Shown: positions 1 through 14,260 of the stretch, in pieces
How the letters are laid out: every line of letters begins with the position of its first letter
Position numbering within the stretch: position 1 is the first letter of the stretch
Source of the DNA: Phaeoceros laevis
Lineage: Eukaryota; Anthocerotophyta; Anthocerotopsida; Notothyladales
Direction: 5' to 3'
Length of the DNA stretch: 64,000 nucleotides
Assembly (NCBI GenBank): GCA_049999765.1
Contig: JBNGIQ010009230.1
Location: forward strand, 29,402-93,401
The notes under the pieces: model-generated
What the model was told of the DNA's origin: nothing
The model's input: the letters and a program-made list of their open reading frames with translations, nothing else
Database searches by the model: none
Made by a program: the position numbers and the translations under genes

Positions 1-2
1 AG

Positions 3-3000
3 CTACTGGGAATTTCGGTTCCTGGGCTCGAGCCAGAATTTCAGCCTGTAGTGGATTATCTGTTACCCCATATTACAGCACACGTTCGGGATCCCCAGGA
101 CATATACCTCCAAGTGCGGTAGCTATCCTTCTGCACAGAACTCTATCTGTCGCCATGACATTCTGCAGTCTTTTGAGTAGCCGTTTCTTCTAATCGTCTT
201 TGCACTGATGTTGGCACGTTTTGCAGCTCCTTCAAGACATAACTGCCAAACTATCTCCATTTCTTCCTCAGTTAGAGGTATGAGTTCCAGCTACCCCGCT
301 GCTGTGCACCACAAAGAAATTGACGCTTTTATGTGTGAGATAGTGGGTACTTTTCTGTCATCTGTAGCTGAATGTCTTGCCACCAAGAATTGGCTCATCT
401 CAGTGCAATTGCTCTTTGTTACTCTAATGTCCTTAGCTGGTCCTGCTTGATTCAGGGAGAGCTCTCCATCAGCAATGATGTGGTGGATGCTTCGGTTCGC
501 TTTTTTGCAATGCTTGTTGGTCCCTTCCATCCAATATTGGGGGTGGTTGGAAGGTGAGCTTTGGATCTTAGTATTTTGCGTGGATACAATGTACAGAATT
601 TTGTCTCTCCGAAAGGTTTGGGCCTACAGACAATGAGAGGGTGTGTTGATTGGATATTTTTCTTACGCTCAACAGTAGAAGCTTGATCTGTGTTGCTTTA
701 TCAGGGCAATTCTGACCTTTGCAGGGTGCTGACTTTTCTGGTTCAGAGAAAATGAGAAAGCTGGTGGGGCAGCGGATCTTGAGATGTTGAAGAGTAATCA
801 AGCCTCTGTGTTCACAGTTTCTTCAAACTTCCAGGTTTGTGCTTGGTATTGGTCTTTGAGATCCAGCCATGGGTTTGGGGTGGGCCAGGATTGCAGATGA
901 TTGTTGTTTCAGGAAAATTTGCAGCAGTAGTTCGATGTTGTTTTTCCCAGAGAGGAACTTCTCTTGGCTCTCTGACCATTGTGAGGTTCATTTATTTCAT
1001 CCGTCGAGAAGCCCAATGATGAATCTTGTCTTAACCACACNNNNNNNNNNNNNNNNNNNNNNNNNNNNNNNNNNNNNNNNNNNNNNNNNNNNNNNNNNNN
1101 NNNNNNNNNNNNNNNNNNNNNNNNNNNNNNNNNNNNNNNNNNNNNNNNNNNNNNNNNNNNNNNNNNNNNNNNNNNNNNNNNNNNNNNNNNNNNNNNNNNN
1201 NNNNNNNNNNNNNNNNNNNNNNNNNNNNNNNNNNNNNNNNNNNNNNNNNNNNNNNNNNNNNNNNNNNNNNNNNNNNNNNNNNNNNNNNNNNNNNNNNNNN
1301 NNNNNNNNNNNNNNNNNNNNNNNNNNNNNNNNNNNNNNNNNNNNNNNNNNNNNNNNNNNNNNNNNNNNNNNNNNNNNNNNNNNNNNNNNNNNNNNNNNNN
1401 NNNNNNNNNNNNNNNNNNNNNNNNNNNNNNNNNNNNNNNNATTTCATCCGTCGAGAAGCCCAATGATGAATCTTGTCTTAACCACACTGAAGGTTTATGG
1501 CATGGGCAATGATCCACACTGACTGGCATCATCAGTCTTAGCTCTCTCTCTGTACTATTTGTGTCCATCTGTAGGGGTTTCTTGATCAGGTTGGTGTGAA
1601 TAGTCCAGAGAGAGAGCTTTACTGACGTGTTTGTTGTGGAAGGTGAAGTGCGAAATGTTCACAATGTAGAAAGCTGGCAGTACCTGAGGGCTTCTCTTTC
1701 CTCCTTGGCGTTTTAATTTCTTTTTACGCATATATTGCCAGTGAATGCATAATCTCATTCTCAACTTTCTGAATGGGGTCAAGTCTGTGCATCATCCTTT
1801 GTGACAAGAGGAACCAGTATTGTGGGGTTGGAGGAATGTACGAAGGTATTTCTATTTCTGCGATTACTCTCAAAGCTCTCAAAGGGAGTGTCGTGTGTGG
1901 ATTCATGTTTGACTCTAAAGGTTTAGTGGTCCAGGCTCCACCAAAGAGGATACGGGGTCCTGGACAGTTGCAGCAGCCAGCTGGTCACACTTTAGCTCTG
2001 CGTCCTGATGTAGCACTTCTCCTGCTTAAGGCTGCTTCAAAAGACAGCTATCTGAGTAGTGTGTGCCAAAAGGTGAGTTTGCTCGCTATTTTTCCTTATC
2101 TTGTATCTTTCGTTGTTCTGGTAGTACTTGATCTGGGGTTTTACAAGATGCTTGCGTTATTTGCAGGTGGCAAAGCTACTATCTAAGCTTGGTGGGCTGG
2201 GTAGTGCTTCTGAGGGAGGTCAATCTGGTGATCCTGCTTCTGGCCCGTTGGGATCGTATGTGCAATTAAGCTCCAGCGTGGAAGATCTATCTCTTGGAGC
2301 AGATCCAGTTGCAGCCCCTCCACCCCCAGCTGATTACTCCATACTTTTTGGGGAAGACTTGAAGAGTTTTGATGACGAAGTCATTGAAGTAGGCTATTTG
2401 GGTCTTTTGGATGTGCCTGCTGTGGAAGAGGGATTGTTGCATCTGCTATATGCTTGCGCTTCACAGGCAAGTATTGTTAGCTTGTGTGTGATGCTGCTGT
2501 TTTTGCAGCTTTGATAGAATGAAGAACTGATTTTTGTATTGCCCAAACTGTGAGATGGTTAAGTCCTCCAACTTCCTGTCCCACTTCTGATCATCTGCCT
2601 TCCTTGATGTGGAAAGCACAGCCTGCACTTACACGAAGATTGGCAGATTCAAAGTCTGATCTTTCTGCTGTATTACCGTTCATTCAGGCTACACTCCCAG
2701 GTGCTTTTGCAACACATCGTCACACCTGGTCCCATTTTGCTCTGAGTGTTGCATACTGTTGGGGTCATATATTTATTCTTTTCGTTTTACAGCACTTCGT
2801 CCTCCTTCTATCACAACAAGTGCAACAGATCAAGTTGATGAGACTTTTTCACAGTGGCAATCATGGCTTGTTCAGCGCGCACTTTCTCAGGTCTGCCTAT
2901 TGTCTTGCAAAACTAGAATATCTCCGCAATCTTGCAAATAATGACAGTACAGTGGAAGGGTGAAGAATGCAGCTGTACTATAAATGAATTTCATTGCTGC

Positions 3001-6000
3001 ATGTGGCAGGTTGTGGCTCTGTCAAGTTCACCATCTTATCAACCGCTTCTTGATGCATGTGCAGGATATCTATCATCCTATTCTCCAGCTCATGTAAGGT
3101 TCCGGTTTCTCCATGCCCTTGTAGATCAGTTTGTTCGTATCCTCTCATGTTTCTTGCATTCTGGTGTGCAATACTTTGTAGTTTGTGGATATCGTAATTA
3201 TTCACCGAATGTTGCAGGAGAAAGCAGCTTGTGTGCTAATTGATTTGTGCACTGGCCCACTTGCGCCTTGGCTGCCAATGGTCATAGCAAAGGTGAAAAA
3301 AAATGCTCTATTCGTAAGTTGTTGGGTGTGTGTAATGTGGTGAGCCAGCGTTGTAGTACCATTTTTAAGGAGTCAATTGGGTTGGTCATTGTAGGTCGAC
3401 CTTGCTATAGAATTTCTGGAAGATTTACTTGGTGTGATTCAGGTATGTACCTTTTCTTCAGCAGATTGAGCTAGTGTGGGGAACCATCTGTCATGAGCTC
3501 ATCTTCTTATTCTGTTCCATCTGTGTTTTGTCAGACTGGTCAGAACAGTATAGGAGCTCGAGCGGCACTTCTGTATCTGATGTTGGGTCTATCTGGACAC
3601 ATGGATGATAGGCTGGTGGAGTACAAGGTAGTTTTCTTCAACTTTTGGATGAGGCGTATCTGCTTGAATTCACTGTCAATTTTTTTTTGTATCGTTACCC
3701 AGACACATTTTACTTAGTGTCTCTTTGTTTTTTCTTTGGTATCAGGATGTGAAGCACCAACTACTTTTTCTCATAGAAATGCTCGAGCCTTACTTGATTC
3801 CAGCTATTACTCCTGTGAAGAACACCATTGCATTTGGAGATGTGTCAACTGTAATCCTTGACAAGCAGGAACAAAACTGTGCACTGGCTCTAGATCTTTT
3901 GCATACTGCAATAAGGAAGCCTGGTATTCTCTCGGCCATGGAAGGAGAGTGGAGGCGAGGTCATGCTGTACCAAGGTACTGCTACTTTTGTGAACTTCGA
4001 TGCTAGAAGAACTTGTGCTGCTAGACTGGGATTAGTAATTTTCTTGGCAATTTGTTGCAGTGTGTTGTTGTCTATATTGGCTCCACACGTGCCTCTACCG
4101 CCTGGAATTGATCTTCGCAAAAGCACTGTTGAGAAGGGACATGTAGTTGATACTAAATTAGGCAACAACAATGGCCATGACACTTCAGCAGTAGGCAACT
4201 CGCTGCTGCTTACAAAACCTAGCATCGGAGATGATGAGAAGGTAGAGGTGCTGAGTGATGGGCTTTCAAAAAATACAACAGAGGATGGGAGCAACTTATT
4301 CGCCCCTCCAGAGTTGAAGGGCCTATCTCTGCCAGCTCTAGCCAGTCATTTTGATGCCGCAACAAAGGAAAGTCAGAGTTTCGGGCTGGTTTCAAAATCT
4401 AGTGGGGAAAAGCATGCCCACGAGTTTGATGGGTTTCCTCCTCAGGGTGTTGATGCTGACGAGTATTTCAATCTGCAGGCTGAGTATTTGCAGCTTGTCA
4501 ACACCCCGGAGAGAGAGCTACGGGCTTCAGAGTTCATTAGATTTGCTGCTGAGTTGCACTCAAGAGCTGAAGCTAGTAGTGACAGTCATCTAGCAGCTAC
4601 TGATGCATTGCTTTTAGCAGCAGAATGTCACTTGAATCCCTTTTTCATGGCTACTTCAGATCAGCAAGGCTCATGCAAGGATACTACTGCACAGGATCCT
4701 CTCGTGGATATTGTCAATTCAAAATTGAATGTTTTCGGCGGTGGACCAATTTCCGACCTAGTGTTGTGGCTGGAGGAACAAAGAGACAAAGCAGTTTTAC
4801 GAATCATTTTGCAGGCTGCTGAGTGGGATAGCTGTCTACCTCCAGGGGGTCCAGCTGCAGAATTTGAAGAAGTTGATGCAAGTGAGGGGGTTGAGTTGCG
4901 GGGACTGTCCAGTATGGTGTCTGTCGCTGAGGAGGATGGAGCTATAGAGGATGCTGTGACTGTTGTTCGCCAACATCAAGCATTAGTTTGTACATTTCTG
5001 GTCCGTCAACTGCAGAGGGACCGACATCACATGTATGAGGTTCTTTTACAAGGCCTCTTGTTTGTTCTGGAATCAGCAACTGAATTAGCGGCACCTGCAA
5101 CTGATATTGTGAGCGTTATTCTTCAAACAGCGGAACGCTTGAACTCTGCACTTACTTTGTATCACAATCAACTGCGTGATGGGACTGCACCTAAGGGATG
5201 TGCCAGATTCCACGGTATCAGGAGACAGTGGGCATTGTTGCGCAGGTTGGTGATTGTATCCAGTGGGGGTTGGTCAAGAGACCAACACAGTAGTACTATC
5301 GGGATGTCTACTTCCATGGGGCTCGTCCCTGCTTGGGCTTGGGTTGCAAAGATCCCAGAGTTCTCAGTTTCGTTTTTCCCTCTTGTGAGATTTGTGGGTT
5401 GGATGGCACTGTCCAGGCTTTCAAAGTTCTCGAAAGAGAGTGGCCTTTGCCTTGTCACTGATGTTGCAGAGTTGAGCAGACTGCTGCTGATCTTTTCCGA
5501 TGAACTAGTTTCAATCGGAGGCTTGCAATCTGGAATGAGTGGCGAAGATAACCAGCATGTGGAACAGGTTTTAAAACCTTTCCAGGAGCACACACAGACC
5601 GTTTCACAGGAAGTGGAGCAGGGGGACCATAGTGGACTTGTCAGGATTCTCTATCCTGAATTAGATGAAGTCTTTCCACACCTCAAGTTACAGTTCAGAT
5701 CTTTTGCTGAGACTATATTGGATTCCGTCTGCCTCCAACTAAAGGAGGTTCCTCGTGCTGCTGTCCCTGATATGCTAACCTGGTTTTCAGGACTCTGCCA
5801 GGATCCTTTCAGTCTGACTGATGAGCGTCCTACTCACGCCCTAGGTTCAATTGGGAACTCAGATATCAAAGGGTTTGCTGCTTCCAATGTGAGATCTGTG
5901 ATATTGCACTTGCTGGAGGTTATTGTACTCGAGCACATTGATGCCATTCTGCCAGAGCTGCCCAGAGTTATGGGGGTAGTTTTGGCCCTGTGTAGGAGCT

Positions 6001-9000
6001 CATATTGTGATGCGAGGCTGTTGGAATCCGTAATGACAGCACTAAAGCCCATCATTTCCCATTCTACAGCCTCAGCTGCAGCTGTAGAATTCCATGCTGG
6101 TTCCCATGTGCCTTCAATGACGTTTGAGTCATTATGCTTTGATACAATTTTGGAGCAGCTGAAACTGGGGCCTAGTCACAGGAAGAGTTGTAAATCAGAG
6201 CCAAGAAAACCCCTCCTTTTGTTTCTTTCAGGATTCATACTTTCCGACCTCTCTCAAGCGAAGCGAAATGACCTTCTTTCCAGTCTTCTTAGTTGGACAG
6301 ATTTCAAGGCCCATGACACGAAAGAAACACTGCATGTCTATCTCTCTGCATTTCTAAAGGTTTTGGAAGAGTGTACATATCTTCTTGCAGGAGTAGGGAA
6401 TGGTGGCAGTTTGTTACCCCGTAGAAGGTCTCAAGAAGCAGGTCGGTCAGAACCACCAGCTGATGTTATGGACCACTCTAAAGCAAACACCCCCACTAGC
6501 ACGTCATCCACGGGGTTGAGTGGTGTGGAGTATGAGGATTCGAGGAAGGTAGCTTACTTGGAGGCTGAACCTCCATCCTCGGATGATACTGAAATACATG
6601 GGGGTTTTGAAGTAGTCGAAAAGGAAAGAACCAGACCCGAGGGTAATGATAATCTTGTTGACTTGGACAAGACTGTCAGGGCAAATGGTCTTCAAGTTTC
6701 ATCGGGGGCAAATGAGTACAGGGAGAAGGTTCAGCGATTAGTGATATCCCTGTCACCCTCTCTTGAGGCGGCCTGGAGGTTGCACCCACAGCTTACGGCA
6801 AAGGTGAGCCGCTTGGGAGCTTCCTGTCTCCTCTACTCAAGTGTATCGCAGAATAGCCACACAAAAAACGCTCTTAGACAAGACGAGGGACAGGATGGTG
6901 GTTCTGGAATGCAAGAAAAGGCATTTGCCATAGATCCAGAGGCTTTTGTCCTGAATGTTTTACTCTTACAGAAAATTCACTGTTGGCAGGGAGCTGGTGA
7001 GGCAATAGACTATTTCTTATCCACATCAGTATCTCAACGTGTAGCAGATGCCTTCCCAATATTGTGCAAGGTGCTTCAGCACCAATGTAGCCATGCTCCA
7101 AGGATTGCCTGGAGGCTGCAGACAAATAGATGGTTGTCAAAAGCGCTCTTGCTTGCTCAAAGTACTGACTGTGAAGCATCAGCTGAGCCCCTGATCCATC
7201 TTCTATGCAGTATGTTAGAACATCCAGAACCGGAGCAGCGTTCTGGTGCATTACAGCAGCTAGGGAAATTTGTCGATAATGAATTAAGTGGTGAAGTAAG
7301 TGTGAATGATGTGGGGACAAAGCTGAACGCTGAAATGTACATGAAGACGGACTTTAGACAAATGTTGGTTGCATCAACTTGGAGCAAAGTGTCATATGCA
7401 GCTGCCTGTGACCCACTTCTGGGATTGAGAAGGCAGGCGCTGGAGCTGCTTCTCAAGTTCATACCTTTAGCACAGACTTCACTGCTGTTGTCATTTTTGT
7501 CTGCTGCTGATGGGATACTTCCGTATCTCTCACAGTCCGGGAAAGTAATGGGCTCTGGTCCACTCGCAAGGCTTGCTTTAGCTGTATTTGGCAAAGCTTG
7601 CTTATATTCGTCAGCTTCTGACTTCGATGCCATACCTGATAATGTTTGGAGCAGCATAAAGGCCATGTCAGAAACTAAACCTGGTAAGTTGACGTTCGTA
7701 ACTGCTCATTTGTTTGACAAACTGAAGGCTAATCTGTCGTTTTGAGTCCTGTTAAGCACAAGCTGACCTTCAGCCGTACTGGGTTGTGGATTCTCAGGTA
7801 GTGTGTTCATGGAATCAGACCGTGCTGTATGTCAGGCTTTACTGCGTCTGAGACATGAAGGAGAATCAGCGAAAAAAGTGCGATTAACTCAATTTCTATT
7901 GTCATTGTTGCTGATGTGTGTGGAAACGCTCTGGTTTGCCCAGTATGTCAATACCCCAGAGTGGCTTAGTGCGTCTGAGAACTAGTGGTCATTGAAACTG
8001 GTCATGACGCATGCAGCATATCAGACAAGCACTTACAGGGGATGTTGAATCTGAGGAAACTAGCTCTCAAAATACACACGTGCGAGAGGCTGTATTGGAG
8101 GTTGGTATCTTTTGAGCTGTCGTAGGGAGATAGCAAGATTAATTTTGATTAGTCCCAGAATTGATCGTTAATTTGGACCGGTATGACAATTCAGAATTTC
8201 ATGATTATGCAGGTCCTGGCGAGACTCAACAAGATCCGCCTCTCAGTGGATGCGTGTAAATCTGCAGCCATGAAAGAGTCCATGGTTAGTAGTACTTACA
8301 ACCGTCATTGTCCTACACCGACAATCCATGTCACCACAGTTGTGCACCTTGCAAAGTAACTTTCCTGTTTTCTTGTTACGTTCAGGATCTTGAGCAGGCA
8401 GAGATAGAGCTAGAGCTAGCCAAGGAAGAGCAGAGTCTGGAAGATGCTGGAATGCGCCGTGACAACCGTCCATCCACTTCTCCGGCATCTACGTCAGGTT
8501 GCTTCCTCTGCTTCTGGGTGCACAAACTTTCCATTTGACAAAGTTCTGTTGGCAGTGCCTTTGAACTGTGGAATAGAAGCGATCTAGTATCAGACGGTCA
8601 AGAAACACCGTATATCTTGCAGGATTTACAGGGACTGGTGGGAGGAGTGTGGTTGAAGTCAGATCACAGATTCTTGCAATGTATTTTCACTGAGCCATCA
8701 TCCACGAGCAATATGGAAGTTTTGAAGCATCTGTCATTCTAGATAGATCGCAAACTGGATGTTTGTCTGCTGCAACAGGTTAGCCAATCTCTGAGTTTTG
8801 AACTTTCTTTTGCTGTGGGCAGAGAAAGGACAAGTGCCCGGGCTGAAATCTCAGCGCGGAGAGAGCGGCAGAAGCTCTTGCGGCATGAGCAACAGATTGC
8901 GCTAGAAGAGTCTAGAATAAGAGAATTGCAGCTCTTTCAGATGTTGGAGAGGTATGTCCTGCTCAGGAAGTTACAGAATATTCTTATTTATGCTCCAATA

Positions 9001-10114
9001 TCTTTAATCTGCACACACGGTTTGTGCAATTGTGGAACAGGGAAAGGGCTGCTGAAGCTGAAAGAGAGATCGAACGCCAGAGAACTTTGGAGAAAGAGAA
9101 GGCAAAGACCCGAGAGTTGAAATACGCTTTGGAAATGGAGGTGGAAAGGCGTAACCAGGTGAGAACGAACACTAAATTTTTGCCCTGATAAAAAGCACCA
9201 TGCCTTGCAGGTATTCTTGTGCCAGTGCTTCATGACCAAGCAATCTGTGAACAACACCTTCAGACTGGTGGCTGTGTGTGTGTGTGTGTGAATCATCCCA
9301 GGGAGTGATGTCGCCATATGTTTTGATGTATTTGCATCCCATGTGAACCTTAAATCTGTGACACCACCCTTTCAGAGAGAGTATCAAAGAGACTTAGATC
9401 AAAGGGAATCAAGCGCAACCCGTTCTTCTCGACGAGAATATCCAAGCGCAACACCAAGCAGGTGAGTGAACTCCATGTGAGCATCATCGTTCACCCCTGA
9501 CTGCAGGAATGGTCTGCCGGGTTGTGTTCTGGATCCTTGATCACTGGGACTGGACGGTCTCTTGGGTTATGTTATGGACCCTACACCCAAATCGCCTGTC
9601 ATGTTGTAGCCGTCCAAGGGAGCGATACCGGGAAAGGGATAGGGAGGGGGGGCGTCAGGAGGGGAGTTCAAGACCGAGTAATGGCAGTGGAAGTGCAACA
9701 ACTCCTCCTGCAACTCCAACAGCGGGTGGCTCGAGTAGTAACCAAACATCCAGTCTAAGTATTTCAACCTCAACAATGGCACTGGCACCGGTTCCAGCCA
9801 CAGCAGTCACAAGTCCAGCTGCCCTGTCAAGTAGGGCATATCCTGGACAGTCCTTGGCCTTGTTGCATGCTAGGGAGCGCAGTGAGGATAGGGGTTATGA
9901 TGAGGGGTTAGATGGTAATGGAATGTTACGGGATGATTTGAGCAGTTATGGAGAATCTGAGGCTGGAGTAGCCATGGACCCCAGCCTGAGCAGTAGTCAA
10001 AGACAAAGCTCTCGATCTTCCAGGCTCAGGCAAGTAGTTGAGAGAAGGGAGAGAGATGGTAGACGCGAAGGGAAGTGGGAGAGAAAACAGAACAAACTGG
10101 ACGGTTTGTGCTAA
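3..10114 (+). CDS. Large plant-conserved protein of unknown function, multi-exon, 5' end outside window
   Basis: About 25 exons can be followed by GT-AG borders and continuous protein sense. Examples are 3-113, 456-553, 2167-2466, 2792-2890, 3010-3092, 3218-3291, 3394-3442, 3535-3627, 3746-3976, one very large exon 4060-7683, then 7798-7877, 8213-8284, 8385-8496, 8821-8951, 9041-9158, 9376-9461 and 9610-10114 (stop TAA). The exon ending at 2466 uses a GC donor (AG/GCAAGT). Most of the protein is leucine-rich helical sequence of ARM/HEAT type without a motif I can name. The C-terminus turns into a charged coiled coil (8385-9461), then a Ser/Thr/Pro-rich segment, and ends in a basic tail with ERRERDGRREGKWER. 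That tail resembles, from memory, the end of a large uncharacterised protein conserved in land plants. Function unknown. The exons between about 560 and 1900 are the least certain, partly because of the gap at 1041-1440. Confidence 0.75.
1041..1440. other. Assembly gap of 400 N with duplicated flanks
   Basis: The 47 bases before the gap (994-1040) are identical to the 47 bases after it (1441-1487). The gap lies inside an exon of the large gene, and joining the two copies gives a continuous reading frame (SFISSVEKPNDESCLNHTE). The simplest reading is two overlapping contigs that were not merged, so the true gap length is probably zero. Confidence 0.85.
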
Positions 10115-11525
10115 TCAGAACTCTAGGGAAGGGGCAAGGGTTTTTGCCTTGGAGCTCTCCTTTAACAGTTCTTTGTAAGTAATTCTGTATTGGTGGACAG
10201 GTTGTATAGGGGCAGATCCTGAGATGGCCGCAGCTTCTCCAAAGTTGTAATATATTCTCAATGAGAGCTTGAAGATGGCATGATGGCCTGGACATACAGC
10301 TTGTACTGGACTCCAGAATGTGGCAGTGAGGTGATTGACTGAGCTTTCGGGTCGCGAACAGCTGGCCATGCACTCCTTGTACGGGACGGTCTTGGGAGCT
10401 TAGTAGGTATCATGTAACCGGCACATGTAGGGAGGGTACCTTGTACCTCATTTACTTCCCCTCCCAGCCACCTGGAAGGTGTGAGTTCTCGAAACACAAT
10501 CAGGAGGACCACCTCGCTACAGGACAACCACCTCGGTAACAGTGCATGTCTCCATCTTACAGCGGCTTGCCCTTGTATGGAGGTCAGCAGAACATCATGA
10601 CGGACATCTTCTGTGCTTACACATCAGGTCGCTAGTATGTGGGATAGCCATCTGCAGTACGTGCTGGTGCAAAGAAAATGGGTCTTGTCCTACATTGTGA
10701 TCCCATTATGACACCAAGTGTGTCTAGTGTCCTCGTAGATGCATTTGGAAACTGGGTCTCACCAATCGAAGCTTCGTCCAGGCTCCTTCCATTGTCCTGA
10801 TCTTACTTGCACCGTCTAGTCTAGACTCTAGAGGTTTACCATCTCGTTTCAAGCTTGTGATCTTAATTAATACTGCCCTTCTTAGATGTTTGAACTATCA
10901 TACAAGATTGTAGTGTCGTAGGAGAAAAGCATGTTTATCGACTCCACATGGGGCTCATGGTCCAACATGGAGGTAAGACGTATGTCCTCTCCTTAGGATT
11001 GTTGTCAAATGTTAACCGCATTCTCGTGAAAATGGTCAGGTTTGCCATATCAAATGCGTTCTCGAAGATCCATTTTAGTCGCTGCATCAGCTGCTTTATG
11101 ACCGTACTCGTCCAGCCTGCTCTTCCTCTACCGTGGGCACATCAGTGTCGCTCTCCGTCGGTCGCTCTTTCATTTCGTTGCAGTGTGGTCTTTCGCACAA
11201 CACTATCTGCTGCGCTGGCGTCTCGCCTGCCCGAGCACCTGCCATATTCTTGTTTACAAACAGCTCCAAAGCGCCGAAGCTTCCTTGGCCCAGACCTATG
11301 TAGGATCAGGTACTTTCAAATCATGGCCCCTATTTTAGATTTCTCGTCGTGGAATTTTTTTCTGTGCCAGATTTGGTCAAACATTGCAGCTTTTCTCTGT
11401 ACTCCCTGATGGGACTACACGGGAAATACTGTCAATCAATCAGACCTTGAACGTCCAGATCTCACATCCTGACTCATAACCAGACTGTGCTGGAATCTTC
11501 TGGATGTTTCACAATAGACGTCCAG
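10115..11525. other. Intergenic, no gene recognised
   Basis: Convergent 3' regions of the large unknown gene and PPR gene A1. Open frames here are short, have no recognisable protein and show no codon pattern. No DYW-type sequence is visible beyond the stop of A1. Confidence 0.6.
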
Positions 11526-14260
11526 TCAAGGTGTGGCGTTTACTAACTTTACTTCCCCCATTTGGACACAAAGATCACGCAAATTGGCATATATACACAA
11601 GCTTTCTGAATGTTCACGGTCACCCACGACAAATGTATGTGGAAGCCCGCCAGTGTCTGTCAACCAGCTCAGTCCGGGTTGCTTCCATGCTTGTGATCTC
11701 AGTCGCTTTGACTGCACCTCCTGAGCCTCCGTCAGCATGTGAGCTCCAGCATAGATGCTTGACAACAAGACAAATGCAGCAGGATCAGCTTTGTCCAACC
11801 TCATGACACATTCAAATGCTGTTCGTCCGAGCTCAACATTTTTCCACTTCCGGCAGGCACCCAACAGACTTCGCCACACTTCACCAGGAGGTGGGACTGG
11901 CATCGTTTTCACCATCTTCATTGCCTTGCCCAGTTGGCCTGCTCGGCCGAGGAGGTCGATCATGCAATTGTAGTGTTCAACGCTCGGGATGAGGCCGAAG
12001 TCTCTTGCCATAGAATCAAAGTAACTCTGACCCTTGTCCACTAGACCCACATGGCTGCACAGAGTGAGAAGACCGAGAAATGTAAAGCTGTCTGGATGTA
12101 TACCCTTCTGCCTCATCACCTCGAACGAGTCAAACACATGCTGGCTCTGTCCTTGCCGTGCATATCCTGTGATCAATGCATTCCAGGCCACTACATCTCT
12201 GGATCCTGATGCATCAAACACCTGCTGGGCGTCGTCCATGCTCCCACATTTGCAATACATGTCAATAAGGCCACTTGCCACAAATGAATCGGTATCCTCA
12301 AGCCTAGTTTTTGAGATCTGGGCATGGATTTCTTTCCCCTTCTCCAGCAATGCCATGCTGCCGCACGCCTTGAGTGCACCAATGAACGTCCTCTCATTGG
12401 GTTCTACACCTTCCTGTTGCATCCGTGCATATAACTGCAGAGCCACATCACCTTTGTCCAGCAGCGCGTAGCCCAAGATCATGGTTGTCCAGGAAACAAC
12501 ATTACGATGAGACATTTTGTCAAAAACATCCCTCGCATCCACCAGGCTTCCACATTTGATATATGCATCCACCATAATGTTCCCCACAAATATGTCCTCA
12601 CACCCACTCCTCACTACTTGGGCATGAATGGCTCTGATTTGCTCCAGGCACCATGTCTTCGTACAGTTCCGGTCAGCTTCATTCCCTTCTTCTGATGCTG
12701 CCAGGCTACTGCAAGCCTTGAGTGCACCAACAAACGTGCGGTCATCTGGAACCACGCCTTCCTTTTGCATCTGTGCGAACAGCTGCAATGCCTCTTTCCC
12801 CTCCCCCATCTGGGAGTAACCCAAGATAATGGCAGTCCAAGTAACCACACTTCGAAGAGACATTCTACCAAAGACATGCCTAGCATCCACCAGGCTGCCA
12901 CATTTGGCATACACATCCACCAACATGGTTCCCACAAATATGTCAGACTCAAAGCCACTCGTCAAAGCTAAGGAGTGGATGGCCCTGACTTGGTCCAGGC
13001 ACCGTTGTTTCACAAGCATCCCATGTGCATTATTGGCATGTTCAGATGAGGCCAGGCTACTACTGCAAGCCTTGAGCACAGCAACGAAAGTTCGGTCATT
13101 GGGTATTACACCTTCCTGCTGCATCTGCTCATACAACTTCACAGCCTCGTCACATTGTTCCATCTGTGCATACCCTGATATCATGGAGTTCCAGGAAACC
13201 ACACTGCGGCGATGCATCTTGTCAAAGACACCTCTAGCCTCCACAAGACTCCCACATTTTCCATACACATCCACCAGCATGGTCCCAACGTACACATCCA
13301 ACTCCAAACCGCTCTCCACCACCTCGGCATGGATTTGCTTCGCACTTTTCAGGTCCTTCAAGCTGCTGCATGCCTGCAATGCAGCCACGTAGGTGTATGA
13401 GCTGAATATCAGTCCAACCTGTTGCATTTCCTTGTAGATCCTGAGAGCTTGTCTGCCCTTCCCACACTTGACATGCTGGGACATGAGTGCAGTCTGGGAG
13501 ACCACATAATGTTGTCGAGGTATCGTCGTCCTGTTAGCAGCAAAAGATCCTCCGGTTCCTCTTTCCTCGCCGGCAGAACTTCTGCCACTGTCAGAGGTGC
13601 CTGCATCACTTTTCTTGACGGATACGTTCCTCTCCAGAGCCTCTGTCATGCACTGTGAATTGCTCCAGCAGTCTATCCAGCGCCTGCTCTTGCTACTTTT
13701 ATGTCTCTTAACATCTGGAGACTTCGGATGGAGCTGCAATTAACATCCAAACAATGAGTCTTTCTTGGGCAAAAAGAGGAACCAAGGCAGTAAAGGAACC
13801 ACAACCCTGTTTAGCCACTTACTTTCTCATTGATGTTACCCAGCCACCTAGTCTGGTCCTTGAAGCCCTCTTGCCGCAGTTGCCCTTGAGCAGCCACGTG
13901 GTCTCGCAATGACTCCACACCTACATGAACAGATTCAAAAGTCAGTCCAGCTAGCATGGCACAACATCCCACCTGGAATTCAGCTGTACCATTGTCAGTA
14001 GCACCAGGTATCCCATTTGCGTGGAAGGGAGCAGCATCCGCGGCCTCCTGGAAAGAATCGAGCTCGGCTTGAACTCCCTCATGCGTGAACCGGTCATCAA
14101 TCCGGGCACCTTCTTGTGGTTTTGAATGCCAACCCGGATTTTTCTGGAATTCTGTGTGCCCTCGGATTGCCGACACAGAGGCGGCAATGGACAGATTGTG
14201 CTTCTTCTTGACCACTCTCGCCACGCATGCGGCGGTGAGTCTCATACCTCGCACTGTCAT
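11526..14260 (-). CDS. PPR protein A1 (PLS class, E/E+ end) with degenerate N-terminal PDF motif
   Basis: Two exons: 14260-13823 (146 codons) and 13733-11526, joined in phase 0 across an 89-bp intron (donor GTAAGT, acceptor TTGCAG), giving about 881 residues. Such proteins bind organellar RNA base by base. The PPR tract has P-L-S triplets with MYxKCGSLVDAR-type helices. It ends in an E region and a PG-box-like stretch (WLTDTGGLPHTFVVGD), then stops soon after IYANLRDL, so no DYW domain is present. The N-terminus starts with a basic box (ACVARVVKKKH) shared with the other A genes. The intron splits a worn copy of the OSB-type PDF motif: RWLGNINEK before it and LHPKSPDVKRHK then RRWIDCW after it. 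Two internal PPR motifs carry an extra stretch ending CLxQxRAIH. Organelle targeting is inferred only. The first Met at 14260 could be replaced by a later one. Confidence 0.88.
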
